Assembly: GCF_030371585.1 (NCBI RefSeq)
Contig: NZ_JAUDCE010000051.1
Direction: 5' to 3' (one strand)
DNA: 13,862 bases
From: Megamonas hypermegale_A
GTDB taxonomy: Bacteria; Bacillota; Negativicutes; Selenomonadales; Selenomonadaceae
In this document: positions 1-6,656 of the stretch, piece after piece
Layout: every line of letters begins with the position of its first letter
How positions within the stretch are numbered: the stretch's first letter is position 1
Translations under genes and position numbers: made by a program
Notes under the pieces: model-generated
The model's input: only the letters and a program-made list of their open reading frames with translations
Told to the model about the DNA's origin: nothing
Database searches by the model: none

Positions 1-444
1 TTTGATTTTTTCAGCTTTGATTAAGCAGGAAATACTGATTTCGGATGTGCTGATAACGTCAATATTGATGCCTGCTTCGGATAAAGCCTTGAACATGCGG
101 GAAGCGATACCCGGATTGCCGAGCATGCCTGCGCCGACGATGGATACTTTAGCAACATCTGTTTCAATCAGTACGGCAACGGCATTTAATTCATCCGCCA
201 CTTTGTCGATAATCTGTTTTGCATTGCTGAGGTCATCAAGCGTAGTAGTGAATACCATATCGGTAACATTTTTTTCTACATTGCGGATGCTCTGTACAAT
301 CATATCGACATCGATATTGTTTTCAGCCAGTTTGGAGAAGATAGAGTAAGCGATACCAGGAGTGTTCGGAATGCCTAAGATAGCGATTTTGGCTACATTT
401 GTATCATCTGCAACTCCTCTGATAATAAACTCTTTTTCTTCCAT
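1..444 (-). CDS. Probable aspartokinase beta subunit from an internal in-frame start
   Basis: Within lysC, an ATG at 444 (codon 248 of the alpha frame, opening MEEKEFIIRG) is preceded by AGGGAGG with eight bases between, which is a stronger and better spaced site than most true starts in this window. The product would be the two ACT domains alone, about 148 residues in the window plus the missing tail. In Bacillus subtilis and Corynebacterium glutamicum lysC is known to make such a regulatory beta subunit from an internal in-frame start at nearly the same place, giving an alpha2-beta2 enzyme. What is seen is the ribosome site, the ATG and its position at the catalytic/ACT linker. That it is translated is inference. 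Confidence 0.72.
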   Translation of the reverse strand, partial: MEEKEFIIRGVADDTNVAKIAILGIPNTPGIAYSIFSKLAENNIDVDMIVQSIRNVEKNVTDMVFTTTLDDLSNAKQIIDKVADELNAVAVLIETDVAKVSIVGAGMLGNPGIASRMFKALSEAGINIDVISTSEISISCLIKAEKIK

Positions 445-1185
445 TGTATATTCCTCCCTAATAATTGTACCTGGTTTGTTTGTAAATGTGGACCTTACAT
501 GAATTGGTATATTGTACATATGGCCTGTTTCCACGGAGCGCGGCTGCATAACGCCGGCACCGAGGCGCGCCATTTCCAGCATTTCGTAATAAGTGATTTC
601 CTTCATTTTGCGGGCATTTTTCACAATGCGCGGGTCAGCAGAGTAAACGCCGTCAACGTCAGTGTAAATTTCGCATACGTCGGCTTTCATCGCACCGGCA
701 AGAGCGACTGCGGAAGTATCGGAGCCGCCGCGGCCGAGTGTTACAGGGTCGCCGAGTTCGTTGCAACCTTGGAAACCGGCAACGATAACAATATTGCCTT
801 TATCCAGTTCATCAAAAATACGTTTAGGCTGGATATCTTTGATTTTACCTTTGGTGTGTACGGAATTTGTTTTGACTCCGGCGAGAGAACCGGTAAGCGA
901 TACGGCTTTTTGTCCCATGGATTTGAAAGCCATTGTCAAAAGTGCGATTGATACCTGTTCGCCGGTGGTGAGCAGCATATCCATTTCGCGCGTGTACTGA
1001 TACGGGTCGTTTGATATTCCTTTTGCCAGCGCGATTAAATCGTCGGTCGTATCACCCATAGCCGAAACGACAACGACAATTTTGTCGCCGGGCTGTTTTT
1101 CATCTAAAATGCGTTTAGCAACAGCTTTGATTTTGTCAATACTGCCAACGGAGCTGCCGCCGAATTTTTTTACAATTAATGCCAT
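1..1185 (-). CDS. lysC: Aspartate kinase, alpha subunit (3' end cut by window edge)
   Basis: Phosphorylates L-aspartate, the committed step to lysine, diaminopimelate, threonine and methionine, in the cytoplasm. The minus strand reads open for 395 codons from the ATG at 1185 to base 1 with no stop; the family is usually about 400-410 residues, so only about ten are missing. Visible motifs are KFGGSSVG (residues 7-14, amino-acid kinase nucleotide site), LLTTGEQVS (71-79) and TLGRGGSDTSA (149-159). Two ACT regulatory domains follow from about residue 260, the second ending near SEISISCLIKAEKIK at the edge. AGGAGG lies about six bases before the ATG. The gene is divergent from the pur operon and has its own promoter. 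An internal start at Met248 is listed separately. Identity is very secure; which end product inhibits it cannot be read from the sequence. Confidence 0.96.
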   Translation of the reverse strand, partial: MALIVKKFGGSSVGSIDKIKAVAKRILDEKQPGDKIVVVVSAMGDTTDDLIALAKGISNDPYQYTREMDMLLTTGEQVSIALLTMAFKSMGQKAVSLTGSLAGVKTNSVHTKGKIKDIQPKRIFDELDKGNIVIVAGFQGCNELGDPVTLGRGGSDTSAVALAGAMKADVCEIYTDVDGVYSADPRIVKNARKMKEITYYEMLEMARLGAGVMQPRSVETGHMYNIPIHVRSTFTNKPGTIIREEYTMEEKEFIIRGVADDTNVAKIAILGIPNTPGIAYSIFSKLAENNIDVDMIVQSIRNVEKNVTDMVFTTTLDDLSNAKQIIDKVADELNAVAVLIETDVAKVSIVGAGMLGNPGIASRMFKALSEAGINIDVISTSEISISCLIKAEKIK

Positions 1186-1231
1186 TATTATCCTCCTAAA
1201 GTATTTATGTATTTATATAGTGTATAAAATC

Positions 1232-1251
1232 ATAATTGTTTTTACAATTAT
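1232..1251. repeat. AT-rich inverted repeat in the lysC leader
   Basis: ATAATTGT, then TTTT, then ACAATTAT: a perfect 8-bp stem with a 4-base loop, lying downstream of the lysC promoter. It has no uridine tract after it on the minus strand, so it does not look like an intrinsic terminator. It could be an operator or a weak leader hairpin. Confidence 0.5.
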
Positions 1252-1282
1252 ATATGATTGTGCTAACTCTATATAATCACTA

Positions 1283-1311
1283 ATTATAACAATAAATACT
1301 GATTGTATCAA
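1283..1311 (-). promoter_or_regulatory. Sigma-A type promoter of lysC
   Basis: On the minus strand, TTGATA (1306-1311) and a perfect TATAAT (1283-1288) are separated by exactly 17 bases. Initiation would fall near 1276, leaving a leader of about 90 nt before the lysC ATG. Confidence 0.75.
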
Positions 1312-1362
1312 TATTAAATGAGAAAATTTATTTACGTACCGGAAAAATGATTATGTTTTTTT

Positions 1363-1376
1363 GTAAACTTGTTTAC
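1363..1376. promoter_or_regulatory. Palindrome GTAAAC-TT-GTTTAC upstream of the pur promoter
   Basis: Six-base perfect inverted arms around TT, centred about 46 bases upstream of the pur -35 box. The form suits a dimeric DNA-binding protein. It does not match the Bacillus PurR box (CGAA...TTCG arms). A related half-site pair, GTAAACGTTAAC, occurs after purE. The regulator is unknown. Confidence 0.4.
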
Positions 1377-1383
1377 CGGCTGT

Positions 1384-1402
1384 AAAATTTATGTTAAATT
1401 TT
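1384..1402. promoter_or_regulatory. Inverted repeat AAAATTTA-TGT-TAAATTTT just upstream of the pur -35
   Basis: A perfect 8-bp inverted repeat with a 3-base centre ends 13 bases before the -35 hexamer. It is a candidate operator or an UP-like AT-rich element for the pur promoter. AT-rich repeats of this length can arise by chance, so the functional call is tentative. Confidence 0.35.
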
Positions 1403-1415
1403 GCAGGTGATGTAA

Positions 1416-1444
1416 TTGAAGTTTTAAACTTATTCTGTTATAGT
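1416..1444 (+). promoter_or_regulatory. Sigma-A type promoter of the pur operon
   Basis: TTGAAG (1416-1421) and TATAGT (1439-1444) are separated by exactly 17 bases. Initiation near 1451 gives a leader of about 42 nt containing the AGGAGG (1475-1480) of purE. No other comparable promoter is seen before purE. Confidence 0.7.
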
Positions 1445-1492
1445 TAATATGTAATCCTTAATTTTAAACTACTCAGGAGGTTGATGATTTAA

Positions 1493-1981
1493 ATGAAAGT
1501 AGCTGTAGTAATGGGCAGTGATTCTGATTTTCCCATTTTAAAACCGGCTGTTGATTTATTGCATCAGTTTAATGTTGAAACAGAAGTAATCGTAGCTTCT
1601 GCGCACCGTACCCCTGGCAAAGTCCGTGACCTGGTTTCTTCCGCGGAAGAAAGAGGCGTTGGCGCATTTATCTCTGCCGCTGGTGCTGCCGCACATTTGG
1701 GCGGAGTTATTGCATCCTATACCACATTGCCTGTAATTGGAGTACCGATTAATGCAACACCGCTCAACGGTATGGATGCTCTTTTAAGTACAGTACAAAT
1801 GCCGTCCGGTATTCCTGTAGCGACTATGGCCATCAACGGCGCTAAAAATGCCGCTATTTTTGCTGTGGAAATGTTCGCTATCAGCGATGAAAATCTGAAA
1901 AAAGCACTGAAAGAATACCGTGCGAAAATGGTTGAAGAAGTGGAAGCAAAAGCTGCAAAAGTGGCAGCTCAGCTGAACTGA
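1493..1981 (+). CDS. purE: N5-CAIR mutase / AIR carboxylase catalytic subunit
   Basis: Sixth-step enzyme of de novo purine synthesis, giving CAIR; acts in the cytoplasm as an oligomer. The 162 residues are of family length. Motifs seen are MGSDSD (7-12), SAHRTP (36-41, with the catalytic His38), GAAAHLGG, PVIGVPI and STVQMPSGIPVAT, the class I (bacterial) PurE pattern. AGGAGG lies 12 bases before the ATG, a slightly long gap. An ATG at 1484 is followed after one codon by a stop and is not the start. It is the first gene of the pur operon. Class I PurE normally uses the PurK product, and no purK lies in this window. Confidence 0.96.
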   Translation: MKVAVVMGSDSDFPILKPAVDLLHQFNVETEVIVASAHRTPGKVRDLVSSAEERGVGAFISAAGAAAHLGGVIASYTTLPVIGVPINATPLNGMDALLSTVQMPSGIPVATMAINGAKNAAIFAVEMFAISDENLKKALKEYRAKMVEEVEAKAAKVAAQLN

Positions 1982-1992
1982 ATGATATAGAT

Positions 1993-2006
1993 AGTAAACG
2001 TTAACC
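1993..2006. promoter_or_regulatory. cre/LacI-family operator-like site between purE and purC
   Basis: AGTAAACGTTAACC matches 12 of 14 positions of the CcpA cre consensus TGWAARCGYTWNCW and also resembles the gamma-proteobacterial PurR core GCAAACGTTTGC. It is nearly palindromic (GTAAAC/GTTAAC) with the central CG typical of LacI-family operators. It lies 12 bases after the purE stop, inside the transcribed operon, where it could act as a roadblock. A chance match is possible. Confidence 0.3.
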
Positions 2007-2063
2007 TTTTTATAGCTCAATAACTTTGAATTTTAAAAGATGACTTTTGGAGGTCTGAATACA

Positions 2064-2786
2064 ATGGAAAATAAATTATTATATGAAGGCAAAGCAAAAA
2101 AAATATTTGCAACGGAAAATCCGGAAGAACTGCTCGTTTATTATAAAGATGATGCTACAGCTGGCAACGGTGCTAAAAAAGGCACAATCGCCGACAAAGG
2201 CATTTTAAACAATAAAATCACGAATTTCTTCTTTGATTTATTGGGCAAAGAAGGCATTAAACATCATCTCGTCAAAGTTTTAAACGACCGCGAAATTCTC
2301 GTTAAAAAACTGGATATCGTTCCTCTCGAAGTTATCATCCGCAATGTTGCAGCAGGCAGCCTGGCAAAACGTCTCGGTCTGGAAGAAGGCGTGAAAATGT
2401 CCCGCCCTGTTATCGAATACTGCTATAAATGCGACGACCTCGGCGACCCTATGGTAAATCGTTATCATATCCTCGCTATGGGCTGGGCAACGGAAGACGA
2501 ACTCAATCAGATTGAAGCTATGTCGCTCAAAATCAACGATATCATGACAAAATATCTGGCAACGAAAAATATCGACCTTATCGACTTCAAACTCGAATTC
2601 GGCAGATACCACGGCGAAATCCTGCTCGGAGACGAACTTTCTCCGGACAACTGCCGCTTCTGGGACAGCACGACGCATGAAAAACTCGACAAAGACAGAT
2701 TCCGCCGCGACCTCGGCAATGTTGAAGATGCCTATATCGAAGTTTTACACCGCTTAACAGGTGAAACTTTTCATCACGCTGAATAA
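2064..2786 (+). CDS. purC: SAICAR synthetase (phosphoribosylaminoimidazole-succinocarboxamide synthase)
   Basis: ATP-dependent joining of aspartate to CAIR to form SAICAR. The 240 residues fit the bacterial family. Motifs seen are LLYEGKAKKIF (5-15, glycine-rich nucleotide loop), REILVKKLDIVPLEVIIRN (76-94, with RNVAAGS at 93-99) and DFKLEFGR. The start is ATG 2064, because GGAGG (2049-2053) sits ten bases upstream and the protein then opens with the family's MENKLLYEGKAK. An in-frame ATG at 2040 lies upstream of that ribosome site and would add eight unmatched residues. There is an 82-base spacer after purE and 48 bases before purF. Confidence 0.97.
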   Translation: MENKLLYEGKAKKIFATENPEELLVYYKDDATAGNGAKKGTIADKGILNNKITNFFFDLLGKEGIKHHLVKVLNDREILVKKLDIVPLEVIIRNVAAGSLAKRLGLEEGVKMSRPVIEYCYKCDDLGDPMVNRYHILAMGWATEDELNQIEAMSLKINDIMTKYLATKNIDLIDFKLEFGRYHGEILLGDELSPDNCRFWDSTTHEKLDKDRFRRDLGNVEDAYIEVLHRLTGETFHHAE

Positions 2787-2834
2787 TTTTAACAAACCGT
2801 AATATATTTATTTGTATATAGGAGAAAAGAACTA

Positions 2835-4268
2835 ATGGTTGACATTACGTCAAATAAATGGAAAGAAGAATGTGGCGTTTTCGGTGTATATTCCCGCACA
2901 GAGGATGTGGCGATGCTCACGTATCTCGGTCTTTACGCATTGCAGCACCGCGGACAGGAAAGCGCAGGTATTGCAATCACTGACGGAGCATGGATGGATG
3001 TTACCCGCGGTATGGGGCTTGTCAATGAAGTGTTTCGCCATCAGCTCCCGCATATGGAAAATCAGTACATCGCTATCGGTCATGTGCGTTATTCCACAAC
3101 GGGTTCCAGCCTGCTTGCCAACACGCAGCCGCTCATTGCCAACTACTCCGGCGGGAAAATCAGCTTGGCGCATAACGGCAATCTGACCAATGCGGCGGCA
3201 ATCCGCCGCAATCTGGAGGAACAGGGAACAATCTTCCAGACATCTATTGATACGGAAGTTATTGTTAATCTTATTGCTCGTTCTCGTAAACCTACTATTG
3301 AAGAAAAAATCATGGAAAGCGTAGCGCAGATAAAAGGGGCGTTCTGCTTAACCGTGATGACGGAAAATAAACTTATTGCTCTCAGAGACCCGCAGGGCTT
3401 CCGTCCGTTCTGCATCGGCAAGACGGAAGAAGGCTCCTGGGTCGTTTCCTCCGAGTCCTGCGGTCTTGATGTAGTCGGAGCTGAATTTATCCGCGACATC
3501 AAACCGGGTGAAATGGTGGTTATGGATGACAGCGGTCTGAAATCATATGAATTTGCCAAACCGCAAAAGAGAGCTTCCTGTATTTTTGAATATATCTATT
3601 TTGCGCGTCCGGACAGCACGATTGACGGACAGAGCGTTCATGCCGCCCGCTTCATGATGGGCAGAATGCTCGCACGCGAAAGCAAGTTCAAAGGCGATAT
3701 TGTCATTTCCGTACCGGACTCCGGCAATACGGCGGCAACCGGTTATGCGTATGAATCAGGCATTCCGTATTGTGAAGGCTTAATCAAGAACCGTTATATC
3801 GGACGTACTTTTATTCAGCCGACGCAGAAAAAACGCGATACAGCCGTACGCTTAAAACTCAATGCCATCCGCGAAGCCGTAGCAGGAAAATCGGTAATCA
3901 TGGTGGATGACTCCATCGTACGCGGCACGACGAGCGGCAAAATCGTGAAAATGCTGCGCAAGGCCGGTGCTAAAGAAGTGCATATGTGCGTAAGTTCTCC
4001 GCCAATCGGCTATCCTTGCTACTACGGCATTGATACTTCCGTGCGCAAGGAACTTATTGCAGCGACTAAATCGGTAGAGGAAATCCGTGAGTACATCGGA
4101 GCTGATTCACTGCATTTTCTGTCGCTGGAAGGACTTAGAGCTTCGCTCACCACGGCAAATCCGGATGATATGTGCTATGCTTGCTTCAATAACGCATATC
4201 CTATCGAAATGTCAAAAGAAACGGTAACGGGTGCTGATAAATACGTATTTGAACAGCGCGCTAAATAA
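2835..4268 (+). CDS. purF: Amidophosphoribosyltransferase, Fe-S type with propeptide
   Basis: Catalyses the committed step: glutamine plus PRPP gives phosphoribosylamine. The 477 residues comprise an N-terminal class II glutaminase (Ntn hydrolase) domain and a C-terminal phosphoribosyltransferase domain. The nucleophile should be Cys13 in EECGVFGVY, so a 12-residue propeptide would be removed autocatalytically, as in B. subtilis. RYSTTG and LAHNGNL are glutaminase motifs; VIMVDDSIVRGTTS (354-367) is the PRPP loop. Cys249, Cys395, Cys447 and Cys450 (CYAC) line up with the four ligands of the B. subtilis 4Fe-4S cluster, implying oxygen-sensitive stability control. AGGAGA lies nine bases before the ATG. 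PurM follows after 19 bases. Confidence 0.98.
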   Translation: MVDITSNKWKEECGVFGVYSRTEDVAMLTYLGLYALQHRGQESAGIAITDGAWMDVTRGMGLVNEVFRHQLPHMENQYIAIGHVRYSTTGSSLLANTQPLIANYSGGKISLAHNGNLTNAAAIRRNLEEQGTIFQTSIDTEVIVNLIARSRKPTIEEKIMESVAQIKGAFCLTVMTENKLIALRDPQGFRPFCIGKTEEGSWVVSSESCGLDVVGAEFIRDIKPGEMVVMDDSGLKSYEFAKPQKRASCIFEYIYFARPDSTIDGQSVHAARFMMGRMLARESKFKGDIVISVPDSGNTAATGYAYESGIPYCEGLIKNRYIGRTFIQPTQKKRDTAVRLKLNAIREAVAGKSVIMVDDSIVRGTTSGKIVKMLRKAGAKEVHMCVSSPPIGYPCYYGIDTSVRKELIAATKSVEEIREYIGADSLHFLSLEGLRASLTTANPDDMCYACFNNAYPIEMSKETVTGADKYVFEQRAK

Positions 4269-4287
4269 TAAATTTCGGAGGTCAAAA

Positions 4288-5355
4288 ATGGCTGAAAATA
4301 AACAGACAAATCTTACCTATCGTGATTCCGGCGTGGATATCGATGCGGGAAATTATTCCGTAAAACTGATAAAAGACAGCGTAAAAGCGACGTATCGCCC
4401 GGAAGTTCTGGGAGATTTAGGCGGTTTTGGCGGTTTGTTCGCCTTAAACAGCGGCAAATATAAAGAACCGGTGCTTGTATCCGGAACGGACGGTGTCGGC
4501 ACGAAACTGCGCCTTGCCTTCATGCTCGATAAACATGACACTATCGGTCAGGATGCGGTGGCTATGTGCGTAAACGACATTCTCGTACAGGGCGCAGAAC
4601 CGTTATTCTTCCTCGATTATCTGGCTGTCGGCAAATTACAGCCGGAACAGGTGGCAACGGTTGTAAAAGGCGTAGCCAATGCCTGCAAAGAATCGGGCTG
4701 TGCTTTAATCGGCGGTGAAACGGCTGAAATGGCCGGTTTCTATGCTGACGGCGAATACGATATCGCCGGTTTTGCAGTCGGTGCAGTCGATAAAGCGAAA
4801 ATTATTACCGGCGATAAAATCAAAGCCGGCGACGTACTGCTCGGTATTCCGTCCAGCGGCGTTCATTCCAACGGCTATTCGCTCGTGCGCAAAATCTGTT
4901 TCGATGTTAAAGGTTTTGACGGCAGCGAAAAATTTGCTGAATTAAACGGCAAGACACTGGGTGAGGAACTTTTGACACCGACCCGTCTTTATCCGCGCGT
5001 ATGCCTGCCGCTTATCGAAAAATACGATATTCACGGCATGGTGCACGTAACGGGCGGCGGCTTCTATGAAAATATCTCCCGTATACTGCCGGAAGGCACA
5101 GGCGTAACGGTAAACGCTGATGCGTGGGAAATGCCGGCAATCTTTAAGCTTCTGCAAAGCTGGGGCAATGTTGAGTGGCATGAAATGTACCGCGTATTCA
5201 ACATGGGTATCGGCATGATACTGCTCGTATCAGCGCAGGATGCTGAAAATATTCAGGCCGACCTTGCCGCTAAAGGTGAAAAATCCTATATTATCGGCGA
5301 AGTTGTCGAAGGCGACCAGACAGTTGAAGTAAAAGGCGGCGTTTTCAATGAATAA
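4288..5355 (+). CDS. purM: AIR synthetase (phosphoribosylformylglycinamidine cyclo-ligase)
   Basis: ATP-dependent ring closure of FGAM to AIR. The 355 residues are slightly above the usual 340-350. Motifs seen are YRDSGVDIDAG (11-21), VSGTDGVGTKL (64-74), GGETAEM (142-148) and IPSSGVHSNGYSLVR (187-201), all typical of the PurM/ATP-binding family. The start is ATG 4288, with GGAGG (4277-4281) six bases before it. A longer in-frame ATG at 4231 lies inside purF with no ribosome site and adds non-family residues. The 3' end overlaps purN by eight bases, suggesting translational coupling. Confidence 0.97.
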   Translation: MAENKQTNLTYRDSGVDIDAGNYSVKLIKDSVKATYRPEVLGDLGGFGGLFALNSGKYKEPVLVSGTDGVGTKLRLAFMLDKHDTIGQDAVAMCVNDILVQGAEPLFFLDYLAVGKLQPEQVATVVKGVANACKESGCALIGGETAEMAGFYADGEYDIAGFAVGAVDKAKIITGDKIKAGDVLLGIPSSGVHSNGYSLVRKICFDVKGFDGSEKFAELNGKTLGEELLTPTRLYPRVCLPLIEKYDIHGMVHVTGGGFYENISRILPEGTGVTVNADAWEMPAIFKLLQSWGNVEWHEMYRVFNMGIGMILLVSAQDAENIQADLAAKGEKSYIIGEVVEGDQTVEVKGGVFNE

Positions 5356-5959
5356 TGCTGTACTCGGCGTTCTTGCCTCTGGTCGCGGCAGCGATTTGCA
5401 GTCGATAATCGACGCGGTGGAAAAAGGACAGATTAAAGCCAAAATCGGCGTAGTACTCACGGATAAACCGAACGTAATGGCGCTTGAACGTGCTGAAAAA
5501 GCCGGTATTCCGGCAATTTGCATTGACCGCAAACAGTGCGCAGACAGAGACGAGTTTGAACATAAACTCGTGGACGAGCTTAGAAAACACGGCGTAACGC
5601 TCGTTATTTTAGCCGGTTTCATGCGCATTTTAAGTCCGTATTTCGTCAATGAATTCAAAAACTGCATTATGAACATTCATCCGTCACTTTTGCCGTCGTT
5701 CGGCGGAGCGCATGCTCACCGCGACGTGCTGGCTTACGGCGTGAAAGTATCGGGCTGTACGGTGCATTTCGTCGATGAAGGCATGGACAGCGGTCCGATT
5801 ATCATGCAGGTGGCCGTTCCGGTACTCGATGATGATACGGAAGAAACACTGGCGGCGCGCGTGCTGGAACAGGAGCATATCGTTTATCCGAAAGTCATAG
5901 AACTGTATTTGGCAGGAAAAATTCACGTAAACGGTCGTCATGTAACGATTGATGAATAA
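5348..5959 (+). CDS. purN: GAR transformylase (phosphoribosylglycinamide formyltransferase)
   Basis: Transfers a formyl group from 10-formyl-THF to GAR. The 203 residues match the family. Seen are the phosphate-loop motif LASGRGSDLQ (9-18), FMRILSPYFV (91-100, folate region), MNIHPSLLPSF (108-118) and GCTVHFVDEGMDSGPII (136-152). The catalytic trio corresponds to Asn109, His111 and Asp147. The ATG lies inside the end of purM and has only a weak purine-rich ribosome site, so translation probably depends on purM termination. The next gene follows after 22 bases. Confidence 0.97.
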   Translation: MNNAVLGVLASGRGSDLQSIIDAVEKGQIKAKIGVVLTDKPNVMALERAEKAGIPAICIDRKQCADRDEFEHKLVDELRKHGVTLVILAGFMRILSPYFVNEFKNCIMNIHPSLLPSFGGAHAHRDVLAYGVKVSGCTVHFVDEGMDSGPIIMQVAVPVLDDDTEETLAARVLEQEHIVYPKVIELYLAGKIHVNGRHVTIDE

Positions 5960-5981
5960 TAATATAAAAGGGGGCTTTATT

Positions 5982-6575
5982 ATGCCTATAAAAAGAGCCT
6001 TATTGAGCGTATCCGATAAAACCGGTATTGTGGAATTCGCGCGCAAACTGCATGAAGCAGGCGTAGAAATCATCTCTACCGGCGGAACAATGCACGCAAT
6101 CTCCGATGCCGGCATCCCTGTAACGTATGTCAGCGATGTAACGAAATTCCCGGAAATCATGGATGGTCGCGTAAAAACTTTAAATCCGTACATTCACGGC
6201 GGAATTTTGGCAGTGCGCGACAATCAGAGTCATCAGGCGCAGATGCAGAAATTTCACATTCAGCCGATTGATTTGGTTGTCGTAAACTTATATCCGTTCC
6301 GCGAAACAATCGCTAAACCGGATGTAACTTTGGCTGAAGCTGTGGAAAATATCGATATCGGCGGACCTGCAATGATTCGTGCTGCTGCCAAGAATTTCAA
6401 ATTTGTTACGGTCGTAGTAAATCCGGCTCATTATGATGAAATCGCCGAAATGGTAGCCAAAGACGGCTGCACTACTGGCAAATTCCGTATGCAGCTCGCT
6501 CAGGAAGCATTTGACCATACGGCTCATTATGATGACTGTATTCAGGCATATCTTGCTCAGCAGTTAAATAAATAA
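5982..6575 (+). CDS. purH: Free-standing IMP cyclohydrolase (N-terminal PurH domain only)
   Basis: Closes FAICAR to IMP, the last step of the pathway. Only 197 residues, against about 510 for the usual bifunctional PurH. The whole sequence matches the MGS-like IMP cyclohydrolase domain: LLSVSDKTGIVEFA (7-20), STGGT (32-36), MDGRVKTLNPYIHGGIL (60-76), VVVNLYPF (99-106), ENIDIGGPAMIRAAAKN (122-138). Lys65, Tyr104, Asp125 and Lys137 match catalytic residues known from human ATIC. It ends after AYLAQQLNK, just where AICAR transformylase would begin, and the next 81 bases hold no remnant such as LRYGENPHQ. The stop looks natural, not a frameshift. AGGGGG lies seven bases before ATG 5982; an in-frame ATG at 5949 lies inside purN. 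A separate formyltransferase is expected elsewhere. Confidence 0.93.
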   Translation: MPIKRALLSVSDKTGIVEFARKLHEAGVEIISTGGTMHAISDAGIPVTYVSDVTKFPEIMDGRVKTLNPYIHGGILAVRDNQSHQAQMQKFHIQPIDLVVVNLYPFRETIAKPDVTLAEAVENIDIGGPAMIRAAAKNFKFVTVVVNPAHYDEIAEMVAKDGCTTGKFRMQLAQEAFDHTAHYDDCIQAYLAQQLNK

Positions 6576-6585
6576 TAATAAATCG

Positions 6586-6635
6586 GCGCACTTATATCTG
6601 CTATACGCACTAATTAAGTGCGCTTTCTTTTCTTT
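6586..6635 (+). terminator. Hairpin with U-rich tail between purH and purD (possible attenuator)
   Basis: GCGCACTTA (6586-6594) pairs perfectly with TAAGTGCGC (6615-6623) across a 20-base loop. An alternative shorter stem, CGCACT (6606-6611) with AGTGCG (6617-6622) and a five-base loop, uses the same 3' arm. TTTCTTTTCTTT follows. This has the shape of an intrinsic terminator inside the operon, immediately upstream of the purD ribosome site. It may cause partial termination, or act as an RNA processing or stability element. Confidence 0.55.
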
Positions 6636-6656
6636 AAAATTAAAGGAGGATTTTTC

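Larger units (their letters stand above)
1186..1492. other. Divergent lysC/pur control region (307 bases, no gene)
   Basis: AT-rich spacer between two divergently transcribed genes. It holds a minus-strand promoter for lysC, a plus-strand promoter for the pur operon, one short hairpin in the lysC leader, and two inverted repeats just upstream of the pur promoter. The predicted leaders are about 90 nt (lysC) and about 40 nt (pur). Both are too short for a complete lysine riboswitch (lysC) or a purine riboswitch (pur), and no conserved riboswitch core is seen. No convincing small ORF with a ribosome site is present. Confidence 0.8.

Noticed and set aside
2..349. Plus-strand open frame of 115 codons at the left edge
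   Set aside because: Antisense shadow of lysC, which reads as a full aspartokinase on the minus strand; no ribosome site and no family resemblance.
1186..1282. Possible lysine riboswitch in the lysC leader
   Set aside because: The leader is only about 90 nt from the predicted start, AT-rich, and shows just one short hairpin; the lysine riboswitch is about twice that length with several paired arms.
1349..1459. Short frames (12 and 18 codons) upstream of purE as possible leader peptides
   Set aside because: The first lies upstream of the predicted transcription start, the second spans the promoter, and neither has a ribosome site.
5949..5981. Longer start for the IMP cyclohydrolase, overlapping purN
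   Set aside because: It adds 11 residues upstream of the strong AGGGGG ribosome site; the family begins at about MPIKRALLSVSDKTG.
6586..6623. Inverted repeat as an insertion-sequence end or attachment site
   Set aside because: There is no transposase, no target duplication and no second copy; the arms plus T-rich tail fit an RNA hairpin better.
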